From JAGPDF01 sp052035735 (lineage in GTDB: Bacteria > Acidobacteriota > Thermoanaerobaculia > Multivoradales > JAGPDF01), in the NCBI GenBank assembly GCA_052035735.1, contig JBPOHI010000042.1:21789-85788 (forward strand): a stretch of 64,000 bases of DNA. Direction: 5' to 3'. How positions within the stretch are numbered: the first letter of the stretch is position 1; every line of letters begins with the position of its first letter. The notes below the pieces were generated by a model. The model saw nothing but the letters and a program-made list of their open reading frames with translations. It was not told the origin of the DNA and did not search any database. Positions 1 to 8,339 of the stretch are shown one piece after another. A program made the translations under genes and the position numbers.

Positions 1-1
1 C

Positions 2-631
2 CCGGCCCACCGGCAACCGCTCGCCTTCACCCTGGCGCACGAGCTCGACTCCGCCGGAGCGACCGATCGCGCGATCGACGTGGCCGAACGGCTCTTCTCC
101 GGCCTGCCGCGCAAGATCCCGTTCGACTGGGTCTCGCCGGCGCTCCGCCGGCTGCTCTATCCGCTGCCCTATCGCGAGCGCTTGCGCCAGGTCGGAGGCG
201 GCGACGCCGGCGACTTCCATCTGCTCGCAGCCGTGATGCGGGAAGAGAGCCGCTTTCAACCGGAAGCGGTCTCGCCGGCCGCCGCGCGCGGCCTCGCGCA
301 GCTCGTCCTGCCGACCGCCCGGCGGCTGGCTGCGGGCCTCGGCTGGAAAGGCCTGCGCGCCGAGGACCTGCATCGGCCGGAGGTCTCGATCGCGCTGGGG
401 GGCGCCTATCTGAGCGAGCTCCATGGGCGCTTCGGGGTCGGCGGCGAGTTCCTGCCGACGATCGTCGCGGCCTACAACGCCGGCGAGGATCAGGCGGCCC
501 TGTGGCGGCGCTACTGCCAGACGGCCGAACCCGAGGAGTACCTGGCGAAAGTCGGCTTTCGCGAGACCCGCGCCTACCTGGTCCGCGTGCTGGAGAGCCG
601 CTCCCAGTACGCCGCGCTCTACGGCGAGTAA
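2..631 (+). CDS. Soluble lytic murein transglycosylase (5' truncated)
   Basis: The frame is open from base 2 with no start in view, so only the C-terminal part (about 209 residues) is present. It has the Slt70-type lysozyme-like fold: REES with the likely catalytic Glu at 245-247, then AVSPAAARGLAQL and, later, AAYNAGE. This is the family's order of catalytic Glu, GLMQ-like and AYNAG motifs. Such enzymes cleave peptidoglycan glycan strands in the periplasm to 1,6-anhydromuropeptides. The stop codon overlaps a possible upstream ATG of the next gene (TAATG at 629-633), so the two may be co-transcribed. The family call is strong; the N-terminal superhelical part lies outside the window. Confidence 0.85.
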   Translation, partial: PAHRQPLAFTLAHELDSAGATDRAIDVAERLFSGLPRKIPFDWVSPALRRLLYPLPYRERLRQVGGGDAGDFHLLAAVMREESRFQPEAVSPAAARGLAQLVLPTARRLAAGLGWKGLRAEDLHRPEVSIALGGAYLSELHGRFGVGGEFLPTIVAAYNAGEDQAALWRRYCQTAEPEEYLAKVGFRETRAYLVRVLESRSQYAALYGE

Positions 632-702
632 TGCACCCCTCGGGGAGGAAAGGGGGGGCGAGCCCCTTGCCTCTCGAATCGGGCATGGTAACCTTGAGAT
701 CG

Positions 703-1260
703 ATGTCCAGCGAGCAGGTCGAGGCCAAGGAGGCCCCCTCTCTTCCGGTGACCGTCGAGCCGGTGCGAGTGCTCGTGCCGTCGCAGATCGGGCAACTGGG
801 AGTCGAGTTCTACGGCCTGGTGATCGGCCGAATCCTGATCGCTCCGGGCGCCGCCGCGACGCGAAACTTCCATCCCCTCTCGGCCTTCGAGGACTCGGAG
901 TTTCTCGACGAGGTCTTCGGGCGACTGTCGGAGTACTTCGCCGGCGCGCGACGGGCGCTGGAGCTCGATTTCGACCTCGGCCCTTCGGGCGTCGATTCGT
1001 TCTCCCGCAGGGTCCTCAAGGAGGCCCTGCGCACGCCGTACGGCAAGACGCGCACCTACAAGGATATCGCTGACGCCTCGGGTCGCCCTGAGGCCTACCG
1101 GCAGGTGCTGTCGATCCTGCTCGACAACCCGCTGCCGCTGATCATCCCCTGCCACCGCATCATTCCGACCAAAGAGGGGACCGGCAACTGGGTCGGTGGA
1201 GCTTCGCGCAAGCGCTGGCTTCTCCGCATGGAGCGCGAGAGCGCCGCGCAGACGCTGTAG
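703..1260 (+). CDS. Methylated-DNA--protein-cysteine S-methyltransferase (Ogt/MGMT)
   Basis: A suicide DNA-repair protein that transfers the alkyl group of O6-alkylguanine to its own cysteine. The acceptor motif PCHRII is present with Cys150 (codon 1150-1152), preceded by the DNA-binding helix region (TPYGKTRTYKDIA) and LDNPLP, which corresponds to the family's NP.P.xPCHR block. A shorter, less conserved N-terminal domain precedes it. Three in-frame ATGs compete: 631 (overlapping the previous stop), 685 and 703. I chose 703 because GAG lies 5 bases upstream, and because residues before it are low-complexity and do not look like the family. The product is 185 residues. It ends tail-to-tail with the exopolysaccharide operon, 25 bases away. 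Confidence 0.85.
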   Translation: MSSEQVEAKEAPSLPVTVEPVRVLVPSQIGQLGVEFYGLVIGRILIAPGAAATRNFHPLSAFEDSEFLDEVFGRLSEYFAGARRALELDFDLGPSGVDSFSRRVLKEALRTPYGKTRTYKDIADASGRPEAYRQVLSILLDNPLPLIIPCHRIIPTKEGTGNWVGGASRKRWLLRMERESAAQTL

Positions 1261-1285
1261 GCCGTTCGCCGCTCCGCCCGCTGGC

Positions 1286-2665
1286 TCAGCCGATCCGCGC
1301 CCGCCACGAGGCCGGGCGCAGCAGGTGCCCCAGGCTGCGCAAGATCAGGCCTGCCGAGCTCCAACCCTTCCGTCGTGCCGCAAATAGCGCCGCTGCGGCG
1401 CACTCGGCGTCGGCATCGAGCGGTGCCGCGGCGCGCAGAGCCTCGAGCTGCGCCAGCCCGAAGGCCCCTGGTGGCAGCTCGAGCCAGCGGGCGCGCAGCT
1501 CCGGGTCGAGCTCCGCGGCGCGCGCGGGAGAAAGCGGCGGGTTGCCGACCAGACCGATGCGGCCGGCGGCGGCGTCGAGCAGCCAGCCGAGCCGGCGGAG
1601 CAGAAGACGCGGAGTGTCGAACTCGCCGGCCTCGACCAGGACATGCTCCGGCTCGCCCCCGACACTCAGCCGGACGCGCTCGCCGAACACCGGAGCGAAG
1701 CGGCGCCGGAGCGATCCCGACGCCATCGCTGCCAGCAGCAGCCAGGGGGCGAGCAGCACCGCGAGAGCGGTCGCGACGGACCGTCCCGCCATCCGCCGCA
1801 CTCTGCCCCGGTAGGCCGGCCGGTCGAGGTCGGCCAAGAGAAGATCGTCGTCGATCGCCGCGACAGCGCCGCTCGCGACGTCGATGACCAGCTGACCGTC
1901 GAGGATCAGGCGGTCGCCCGCGAGCAGCCGCCCCACGTAGGTACGCGGCAGCACGACGCAGCGCACGAGCGTGCAGTCGTCGTCGATCAGGCAGCGCGGC
2001 CCGACGGCCACCGCGGGACCCAGGCGCGCCCGATCGGAGACTCTGGCCTCGGCCCCGACGAGAACCGGAGCCTGCTCGACGGCGGCGAGCGAAAAGCGGC
2101 TGCCGCGCGAGATGCGCACTCCGGGAACGACCTCGAAGCCCGGCAAGACGAAGCCGTCCGGCGCCTCGAGCAAGGCGAGTTGGAGATCGAGATAGCGCGC
2201 GGGATGCAGCAGCCGGCGCTCCGCAATCCGCTGCGAGGGCCGGCCGGTCGCCCCTTCGAGCCGCAGCACCCAGCCGCACGCGTCTTCCCAGTCCGTCTCT
2301 GGCAGGCTGCGGTTGCCGCGCTCCGCCTCGACCGGCGCGACGAGCGCGTCGGGAGCGAGCAGATAGACCTCACCGGTGGCCACCGGCAGGCGGGCGAGCT
2401 GCGCCGCCAGCGACAGCCCGCGCGGCACCGCGACGACCTCTGCCTCCACCCCCCAGGCGTGGCCGCCGCGCAGGAAGTCGCGGACCTGCTCGGGCCGGTC
2501 GTCGGCGAGCAGGACGACCCGGCGGAAGCCGAGCGAATTCGCCAGCTCGAGCTGATACTCGGCGAGCGCCTTGCCGAGCACCGGCAGCAGCGGCATCGGC
2601 CGGCGGCGCAGCAGCGGCTCGAGCGCGGGCTCGGGGCTCGCGGCGGGAATGACCAGGAGCGTCAC
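1286..2665 (-). CDS. Nucleotidyltransferase/left-handed beta-helix protein fused to a degenerate sugar-phosphate transferase domain
   Basis: Last gene of the exopolysaccharide operon, 459 residues, GTG start overlapping the preceding TGA (GTGA). Residues 1-150 resemble an NDP-sugar pyrophosphorylase-like fold (MPLLPVLGKALAEYQLE). Residues about 170-250 have the spaced I/V/G pattern of hexapeptide beta-helix repeats. The C-terminal third begins with a hydrophobic segment (about 288-310) and then reads GRIGLVGNPPLSP and FGLAQLEAL, which line up with the SLVGPRPPLP and GLAQVSGR motifs of bacterial sugar transferases (WcaJ/WbaP type). The KFRTM motif and the catalytic Asp-Glu pair of SLDELPQ are absent, so this domain is probably not a priming transferase. 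A regulatory, scaffolding or nucleotide-sugar role is inference. Confidence 0.6.
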   Translation of the reverse strand: MTLLVIPAASPEPALEPLLRRRPMPLLPVLGKALAEYQLELANSLGFRRVVLLADDRPEQVRDFLRGGHAWGVEAEVVAVPRGLSLAAQLARLPVATGEVYLLAPDALVAPVEAERGNRSLPETDWEDACGWVLRLEGATGRPSQRIAERRLLHPARYLDLQLALLEAPDGFVLPGFEVVPGVRISRGSRFSLAAVEQAPVLVGAEARVSDRARLGPAVAVGPRCLIDDDCTLVRCVVLPRTYVGRLLAGDRLILDGQLVIDVASGAVAAIDDDLLLADLDRPAYRGRVRRMAGRSVATALAVLLAPWLLLAAMASGSLRRRFAPVFGERVRLSVGGEPEHVLVEAGEFDTPRLLLRRLGWLLDAAAGRIGLVGNPPLSPARAAELDPELRARWLELPPGAFGLAQLEALRAAAPLDADAECAAAALFAARRKGWSSAGLILRSLGHLLRPASWRARIG

Positions 2666-3489
2666 TGCCCCGCTCCGCTCGAGGACGGCCGCAACCCGCG
2701 ATGCAGTCTGCGGATGCGCAGCAGGTCGCGAAACATGCGGTAGGAGTCGCGCACCGGCTTGACCTTCGTACCCGGCGCATCGACCCAGCGCACGCCGACC
2801 TCAGCGACCTTCCAGCCGAGACGGCGAGCCAGGTAGAGGTGCTCGACGTCGAAAGAGAACCCGGGCAGCTTCTGGAGGTCCGCGATGCGGCGCGCCACGC
2901 TGCGGCGATAGCACTTGAAGCCGCACTGGCTGTCGCGCACGCCGGGCACTGCGAGCAGACGCACGAGGGTCGAGAAGACACCGCCCATGAGCCGGCGATG
3001 AATCGGCTGCGGCTCGACCTCGCTGGTCGAGAGGCGCCGCGACCCGATGGCGATGTCGGCGCCCCCGGCGAGCGCCGCGAGGAGCTTCTCGACCTCTTCG
3101 ATCGGGGTCGACAGGTCGGCGTCACTGAACAGGATGAAGCGGCCGCGGGCGAGCGCGAAGCCGCGGCGCACCGCCTCGCCCTTACCGTGGTTCGACACAT
3201 CGGTGGCGATGCGCGTCGTCTCCTGCTCCTTCATCAGCGCGCCGTAGATGTCGATCGTCTTGACCACCTCGAGCGTGAGGTCGCGCGAGCCGTCGTCGAC
3301 CAGAATCAGCTCGCTCGGCCTCCCCCACTCCTGCAGGAAGTCCTTGACCCGAATCAACGTGTCGGCGATCCGCGCCTGCTCGTTGTAGGCCGGGATCACC
3401 ACCGAGAGCTCGGGCTCCGCGAAGGCTGCGTCGCTCAGTACGCCCCGCGGCCCAGCAACACCGCCGGTACCGTCTTGACGAGAATCCAT
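2662..3489 (-). CDS. Family 2 glycosyltransferase, dolichyl/polyprenyl-phosphate glucosyltransferase-like (ALG5/DPM type)
   Basis: Predicted to move a hexose from a nucleotide sugar to a polyprenyl-phosphate carrier at the cytoplasmic membrane face. The GT-A features are clear: LSVVIPAYNE, ILVDDGSRD, SNHGKGEAVRRGF, the DADLSTPIEE motif in place of DXD, and DSQCGFKCYRR, all typical of the ALG5-like subgroup. There is no C-terminal membrane domain. The ATG at 3489 gives 275 residues and a 55-base overlap with the upstream sugar transferase gene; no other standard start lies closer. A paralogue with the same motifs lies at 32364-33125 in the second glycan locus. Donor and acceptor cannot be read from the sequence. 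Confidence 0.85.
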   Translation of the reverse strand: MDSRQDGTGGVAGPRGVLSDAAFAEPELSVVIPAYNEQARIADTLIRVKDFLQEWGRPSELILVDDGSRDLTLEVVKTIDIYGALMKEQETTRIATDVSNHGKGEAVRRGFALARGRFILFSDADLSTPIEEVEKLLAALAGGADIAIGSRRLSTSEVEPQPIHRRLMGGVFSTLVRLLAVPGVRDSQCGFKCYRRSVARRIADLQKLPGFSFDVEHLYLARRLGWKVAEVGVRWVDAPGTKVKPVRDSYRMFRDLLRIRRLHRGLRPSSSGAGQ

Positions 3490-4193
3490 GCGTCCCTCCA
3501 GAAGGTGCGCGTCTCGATGTACTGCACGTCGAGGCGCACCTGTCCCTCGAACGGGATGTTGCTGCGGCCCGAGACCTGCCAGATGCAGGTGAGGCCCGGC
3601 TCGGCGTCGAGCCTGCGGCGCTCCGCCGGCGTGTATTGCACGACCTCGGCCGGCACCGGTGGCCGCGGGCCGACGATCGACATCTCTCCCCGCAGTACGT
3701 TGAGCAACTGCGGCAGCTCGTCGAGCGACGTCCGCCGCAGGAGCCGGCCGGCGCGCGTCACCCGCGGGTCCCACTTCATCTTGAAGATCACGCCGCCCGC
3801 CTCGTTGTGCTGCTCGAGCTCAGCCTTGCGCCGCTCGGCGTCGACGTACATGGTGCGGAACTTGTAGAGCCTAAAGAGCCGGCCGCGCCGCCCGACACGC
3901 GTCTGCGTGAAGAAGACCGGGCCGGGAGAGTCGAGCTTGATCGCCGCCGCGAGCGCCATCCAGACCGGCGCCGAAAGCGCGAGCATCGCCGACCCGATCG
4001 CGAGGTCGAAAAGACGCTTCACCAGGCGCGAGCCGCCGACCACCGCGGCCCAGGAGCGGTACTTGAGCGTGAGCCGCAGCCGCGCCAGGCCGCGCGCCGA
4101 ACCGAGCAGCGACTGCCAGCGCCGGATGAGATCGTCGTCGGCCGCAGTGGCCGCGCGCGGGCCGGTGCGGGAAGCCGAATCGTCAGAGATCAT
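3435..4193 (-). CDS. Undecaprenyl-phosphate sugar-1-phosphate transferase (priming glycosyltransferase)
   Basis: A 252-residue monotopic membrane enzyme that starts repeat-unit assembly by transferring a sugar-1-phosphate from a UDP-sugar to undecaprenyl phosphate. All hallmark motifs are intact: KRLFDLAIGSAMLALSAPV (re-entrant membrane helix, about 60-80), LFRLYKFRTM, RRTSLDELPQLLNVL with the catalytic Asp-Glu pair, GEMSIVGPRPP and GLTCIWQVSGR. It is the short WcaJ-C/PglC-like form without extra N-terminal membrane helices; about 55 polar residues precede the domain. It follows the export lipoprotein gene by 11 bases. It is the only intact priming transferase in the window, so it probably initiates the polymer made by both divergent operons. 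Confidence 0.92.
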   Translation of the reverse strand: MISDDSASRTGPRAATAADDDLIRRWQSLLGSARGLARLRLTLKYRSWAAVVGGSRLVKRLFDLAIGSAMLALSAPVWMALAAAIKLDSPGPVFFTQTRVGRRGRLFRLYKFRTMYVDAERRKAELEQHNEAGGVIFKMKWDPRVTRAGRLLRRTSLDELPQLLNVLRGEMSIVGPRPPVPAEVVQYTPAERRRLDAEPGLTCIWQVSGRSNIPFEGQVRLDVQYIETRTFWRDAWILVKTVPAVLLGRGAY

Positions 4194-4204
4194 CGCGCTC
4201 CGAT

Positions 4205-5284
4205 CTAGAGGGTCCGTCCGAGCTGCAGAGCCAGCAGGGAGGGGAGAATCTCGTTCAGGAACTGGGCGAAACTGGCCAACCGCCGCCGCGGCACGTAGAC
4301 GATGTCGCCGACCGCGAGCTCCGGATCGGGCTCTTTGCCCTCGAGCACCGCCCGGACGTCCACCGACAGCAGGCGCTTCTCGCCCTCGACCTCGCGCAGG
4401 ATCACGACGTCGCCGAGGCGCGCCGTGGGGCGGAAGCCGCCCGATTCGGAGACCGCCTGCAGCAGCGTGACGCGGCCGCGGAAGCCATAGGCGCGCGGCT
4501 TGAAGACCTCACCCAGGACGTGCACTTCCTGAGCGAGCGACGACGGCAGGTAGAGATAGTCGCCGTCCTCGAGCGCCACGTCCTCGCGCGTGTCGCCGCG
4601 CCGCACGAGCGCCTCGAAGTCGACCGGCACGACCTTGCCGCGCCGCACCAGATAGGCGTTCTTGAGGTCAGCGACCTCGATCGTCGAACCTTCGTACTGG
4701 CCGGAGGCCAGCCCCTGGGCGAGCGCCAGCGCGGTGATGATCGTGGTGTGCGAGTCGATCGGGTACATGCCGGGGCTCACCACCTTGCCGAGAATGGCGA
4801 ACTGCGCCTCGCGCGCCTTCTTCACCAGCACCGTCACCTGCGGATAGCGCAGGTACTGCTGCAGCCTCTGCTCGAGGTCGGTGCGCAGCTCTTCCGCGGT
4901 GCGGCCCGCCACGGGCAGGTCGCCGACGTAGGTGAAGCTGATCTTGCCGTCCGGCCGGACCGGGAGCTCGCGGCGCAGGTCTTCGTGGCCCACGACCAGG
5001 ATGTCGATCACGTCGCCGGGGCCCAGCCGGTAGTCGGCGACGCCGGCACCGCGCGCCGCCTCCACCGACTCCCAGGCCGGGAGTACCGGGCCGGTGAGCC
5101 GGGCCGGAGCGGCGGCGGGAGCGACCCATATCGCCTCCTCGGCGGCGTGCTCGGGCGCAGGCGCCGCCGGCGAATGCGCCGCGGGATGGGACGAGCAACC
5201 GCCCATGGCGAGCGCCAAGACGAGGGCGGACGCGCTTGCGGCACCGCGCCCCGGGGACGCCGCGAGGCGACTCGAAAAGCTCAT
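4205..5284 (-). CDS. Wza-like polysaccharide export lipoprotein
   Basis: A 359-residue outer-membrane polysaccharide secretin. The N-terminus is a lipoprotein signal with the predicted acylated Cys30 (LALAMGGCSS), followed by an Ala/Pro-rich linker. Then come the Poly_export domain (YRLGPGDVIDILVVGHEDL, the family signature) and SLBB-type domains (AILGKVVSPGMYPI and VHVLGEVFKPRAYGF). The C-terminus ends in a hydrophobic stretch (ILPSLLALQL) rather than the long amphipathic barrel helix of E. coli Wza. The ATG overlaps the stop of the co-polymerase gene (ATGA), the usual Wzc-Wza pairing. It should form the channel through which the polymer leaves the periplasm. Confidence 0.9.
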   Translation of the reverse strand: MSFSSRLAASPGRGAASASALVLALAMGGCSSHPAAHSPAAPAPEHAAEEAIWVAPAAAPARLTGPVLPAWESVEAARGAGVADYRLGPGDVIDILVVGHEDLRRELPVRPDGKISFTYVGDLPVAGRTAEELRTDLEQRLQQYLRYPQVTVLVKKAREAQFAILGKVVSPGMYPIDSHTTIITALALAQGLASGQYEGSTIEVADLKNAYLVRRGKVVPVDFEALVRRGDTREDVALEDGDYLYLPSSLAQEVHVLGEVFKPRAYGFRGRVTLLQAVSESGGFRPTARLGDVVILREVEGEKRLLSVDVRAVLEGKEPDPELAVGDIVYVPRRRLASFAQFLNEILPSLLALQLGRTL

Positions 5285-7506
5285 GGCGCCTGCCTCCGCT
5301 GACCGGCCGACTTGCGGACGAAAAACGGATCCGCGTACTCGGCCGTCACCTTGTTGAGCACCACTCCGAGCACCGGCACCCGCGCGCCTGCGAGTCGCGC
5401 CAGCGCTTCGCGATGCGCCGCACGCGGCTCGCCGAAGGCGGCCGCGACCCACACCACGGCGTCGCAGGCCTGCGCGAGGAGCATCGTCTCGCTCCCCACC
5501 AGCACCGGGGGCCCGTCGATCAGCACGAGGTCGAAGGCCGCGGCGAGCTCATCGAAGCGCTCGGCGGTGTTCGCTCCGGCGAGCGCTTCGGGGGTGAGAC
5601 CCGGGCCGCTCTGAAGATAGCTGGGGCCGGCGGGGTCCGGACGGCGTAACACCGCGCCGAGACCAGCCGTTCCGGCAAGCAGCTCTGCCAACCCGGCCGC
5701 CTGCGCCTCGAGCCCGAGCCGCGGCGCCAGCGCCTCGAGGCTCGGCTTGCGCGGCTGGCCGTCGACGACGCAGACCGCCTGGCCGCGGGAGGCCGCCACC
5801 CGCGCCAGGTTGAGCGCCACCGTGGTGCGCCCCTCGAGGTGCGCGGCGCCGGTGAGCAGCACCTTCCAGCCTCCGGGGGCGCTGCGCAGGAGCAGCAGCC
5901 GGGTGAGCAGCTGCCGGAAGGCCTCGAGCGCCGGGTCGTCGTCGCCGACGAGCGGCGCACGCTCGCCCGAGAGCAGCGGCACCTCGCCCAGGCCGGGGAC
6001 CGCCAGCGCGCGCTCGACCCCGCTCAGGCCCTTGAGCCGCGTGTCGGCGAGCTCGCGCGCCAGGGCGAGGGCGAGGCCCGCGCCGAGACCGCCGACGAGG
6101 CCCAGCAGCGCGATCCACTTCGCGGGCGTGGGCAGCGGATAGTCCGGCAGCCGTGCCTCCTGCATGATCGAGAAGTTGGCGGCCGTCGAGTCGCGGATGA
6201 TGCGCACCTCCTCGACGCGCGAGGCGAGCGTCTTCTCGACCTCGTCGAGCGTGTCGAAGTCCTGCTGCAGACGGGCGAGCTCGGCTTCGACCTCGGGCAG
6301 CGTCAGGAGCTCGGAGCGATAGCGGTCGCGAACCGCCGCGTAACCGCGTGCCCGCGCTTCGCGCGAGGCGCTCTCGACGGTCTTTTCGACCAGCGCCTGT
6401 TCGAGCACCGACAACACCGGATTGCGCGATACCGTGCTCTCGTAGAGCTGCTCTTCGAGTCCCTGCCGCGCCAGATCCTCGATGCGCGCGATCTCGTCGC
6501 GCGCCTCCTTCACCTGCGCGCTCTCTTCGGTATAGACCGACAGCAGGTCCGCGAGCTTCGTCTGCAGCTCGAGCAGTCGCACCTGGAGCGGCTTCTTGAC
6601 GAAGACCGACGACACCACGGTGCCTTCCTGGCGCACGAGCTCGCGGCGGGTGACGGCGAGGGCGTCGGCCGCCATACCGGCATCGAGGCGCTCCTTCTCG
6701 GCCAGGGCGTCGAACTCGGAGAGCTTCTCGATCAGCTTGCCGGCCTGCTCGGAGAGCTTGACGACGCTGTTCTCTTCCTTGAAGGCCACCAGCTGCGCCT
6801 CGACCGCGCGATCGCGCGTCCGCGTCTCGGCGAGTTGCGCCGAGAGGTAGTCGTAGGCCTGGATCGCCTCGAGCTTCTGCAGCCGATCGACGTTGACGAC
6901 GAAGGCCCGTGCCAGGGCGTTGGCGATTGCGACCGCGCGCGCCGGATCGTCCCAGGTCACCAGGATCTCGACCAGATCGGTGTCCTTGGGATTCTCCACC
7001 CGCACGCGTTGGGAGAGGGTCGCGGTATCGACCTCGAGCTTGAGCTCGTCGATGACCGCCTTGAGGTTCTCGTTCACCTTGACCAGGCGCATCACCGTCG
7101 GCATCGAGTAGACCTGCAGCTTGACGATCGGTGTGTTGGAGGTGACCAGGAACTCCTTCTGCTCGCGCTTGCGCAGGATGGTCACCCAGACCTCCCACTC
7201 GTGGCTGCGGGCGAACAGGGCGGCGATCAGGCCGAGCACGAAGATCGCGCCGGCGACGAGCAGGATCTGCGAGCGGCGGCGGCGCAGACCGACGAGGAGC
7301 AGCGCGGGATCGAAGGGCAGGCCGGCGGCGGCCTCGTCGCGCTCTCCGCCGGTCTCGACGATGACCTGCGGCAGCGCCGGCGGAGCGGGCTCAGCGGACG
7401 CTCGCGGCCCGGCCGGCGCGACCGGCGGTGCCGGCGCCGGCAGACCGGGCAGAGGGCCACCGGGCAGCAGATCGCGCACCCGCAGGCTGTCGTCGGGCTC
7501 GCTCAA
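5281..7506 (-). CDS. Wzc-like polysaccharide co-polymerase with a degenerate BY-kinase-type ATPase domain
   Basis: 741 residues. A Pro-rich N-terminus leads to TM1 (about 80-100), a Wzz-like periplasmic region with long coiled coils (about 110-450), TM2 (about 480-500) and a cytoplasmic P-loop domain. The family controls chain length and drives export with the Wza channel. In the ATPase part, Walker A reads GAAHLEGRTT: Arg560 stands where the P-loop Lys of GEGKT is expected. Walker A' is VCVVDGQPRKP and Walker B LVLIDGPP. The C-terminal tail has only one Tyr instead of a tyrosine cluster. Autokinase activity is therefore doubtful. It starts with TTG overlapping the previous TGA (TTGA). Confidence 0.88.
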   Translation of the reverse strand: MSEPDDSLRVRDLLPGGPLPGLPAPAPPVAPAGPRASAEPAPPALPQVIVETGGERDEAAAGLPFDPALLLVGLRRRRSQILLVAGAIFVLGLIAALFARSHEWEVWVTILRKREQKEFLVTSNTPIVKLQVYSMPTVMRLVKVNENLKAVIDELKLEVDTATLSQRVRVENPKDTDLVEILVTWDDPARAVAIANALARAFVVNVDRLQKLEAIQAYDYLSAQLAETRTRDRAVEAQLVAFKEENSVVKLSEQAGKLIEKLSEFDALAEKERLDAGMAADALAVTRRELVRQEGTVVSSVFVKKPLQVRLLELQTKLADLLSVYTEESAQVKEARDEIARIEDLARQGLEEQLYESTVSRNPVLSVLEQALVEKTVESASREARARGYAAVRDRYRSELLTLPEVEAELARLQQDFDTLDEVEKTLASRVEEVRIIRDSTAANFSIMQEARLPDYPLPTPAKWIALLGLVGGLGAGLALALARELADTRLKGLSGVERALAVPGLGEVPLLSGERAPLVGDDDPALEAFRQLLTRLLLLRSAPGGWKVLLTGAAHLEGRTTVALNLARVAASRGQAVCVVDGQPRKPSLEALAPRLGLEAQAAGLAELLAGTAGLGAVLRRPDPAGPSYLQSGPGLTPEALAGANTAERFDELAAAFDLVLIDGPPVLVGSETMLLAQACDAVVWVAAAFGEPRAAHREALARLAGARVPVLGVVLNKVTAEYADPFFVRKSAGQRRQAP

Positions 7507-8339
7507 GCCTCGCCTCCACCGCGTTGCCGCTCTAGGTCGACCAGCACGGCGCGGACCGCCGCCTCGTCGACCCGCGAGGCGCCCTGCGACGCGGCGACCG
7601 CGAGCGCCAGGCGGGCGACCCGGTTGATCTCGCGCGGCACGCCGCGCGTGCCCGCCGCGAGCGCCGCCGCTGCCGCCGGAGCGAACAGAGCGCCGTCAGG
7701 ATGGCCCGCCGCGCGCAAACGAAACTCCAGATAGGAGGCGATCTGCACAGTGTCGAGCGGCAGCAAGTGGTAGCGCAGACCGGCTCGCTGATCGAGCTGC
7801 GGCAACTCGAGAACCCGCCGGCGCAACTCGGGCTGACCGACGAGAACCAGCTTCAGGTCGATTCGTCCATCGGCGAGGTTGGTGAGCGCGCGCACGCCGA
7901 CAAGGGCCTCGCGCGAAAGCTCCTGCGCCTCGTCGAAGAGCAGGACGACGGGCACCCGGCGCGCTTCGGCGACCCGCTGCAGGCGGGCGACGAGCTCGCG
8001 CTCCCCCGCGCTGGCGGAGAAGTCGGCTGCGCCCAGTTGGCCCAGGAGGTCGCGCAGCAGGTCGGTCCACGGATAGTGGCTCGAGGTGAGCTGGCCGACG
8101 AGCCGGCTCGGGGCGCTGCGTGCCGCGAAGAGCGCGCGCACCAGGCTCTTGCCGCAGCCGAGCTCTCCGGTGAGCAGGCCGAGTTGGGTACCCGGGTCGC
8201 GCGCCAGATACTCGAGTCGCGCGAGCGCTTCGGCATGACCTTCGGACGGAAAGTAGAACTCGGGATCGGCCGTCCCCTCGAACGGCGCACGCGATAGGCC
8301 CCAGGTCGTGAGCGCCGGCGCCGTGACTCCGGCGGTCAT
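7503..8339 (-). CDS. AAA+ ATPase of the ExeA/GspA type (exopolysaccharide-locus ATPase)
   Basis: 278 residues. The N-terminal signature (LTTWGLSRAPFEGTADPEF, then FYFPSEGHAEALARL) is that of the ExeA/GspA group, with Walker A GELGCGKS, Walker B VVLLFDEAQEL, and a sensor-like KLVLVGQPELRRR. It has no peptidoglycan-binding domain or membrane segment after the ATPase, like the short versions found in exosortase/PEP-CTERM exopolysaccharide clusters. No exosortase gene is in view. The ATG overlaps the upstream stop (ATGA). Likely cytoplasmic and possibly involved in assembly of the export complex; the actual role is unknown. Confidence 0.82.
   Translation of the reverse strand: MTAGVTAPALTTWGLSRAPFEGTADPEFYFPSEGHAEALARLEYLARDPGTQLGLLTGELGCGKSLVRALFAARSAPSRLVGQLTSSHYPWTDLLRDLLGQLGAADFSASAGERELVARLQRVAEARRVPVVLLFDEAQELSREALVGVRALTNLADGRIDLKLVLVGQPELRRRVLELPQLDQRAGLRYHLLPLDTVQIASYLEFRLRAAGHPDGALFAPAAAAALAAGTRGVPREINRVARLALAVAASQGASRVDEAAVRAVLVDLERQRGGGEA

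Noticed and set aside
1643..2743. Long open frame on the plus strand opposite the nucleotidyltransferase/beta-helix gene
   Set aside because: High GC leaves the antisense frames open. The translation is Arg/His/Gln-rich with no motif, while the minus-strand frame has domain motifs and coupled starts.
5839..7734. 631-residue plus-strand open frame opposite the Wzc-like gene
   Set aside because: Shadow of a real gene; low-complexity composition, no domain and no ribosome-binding site.
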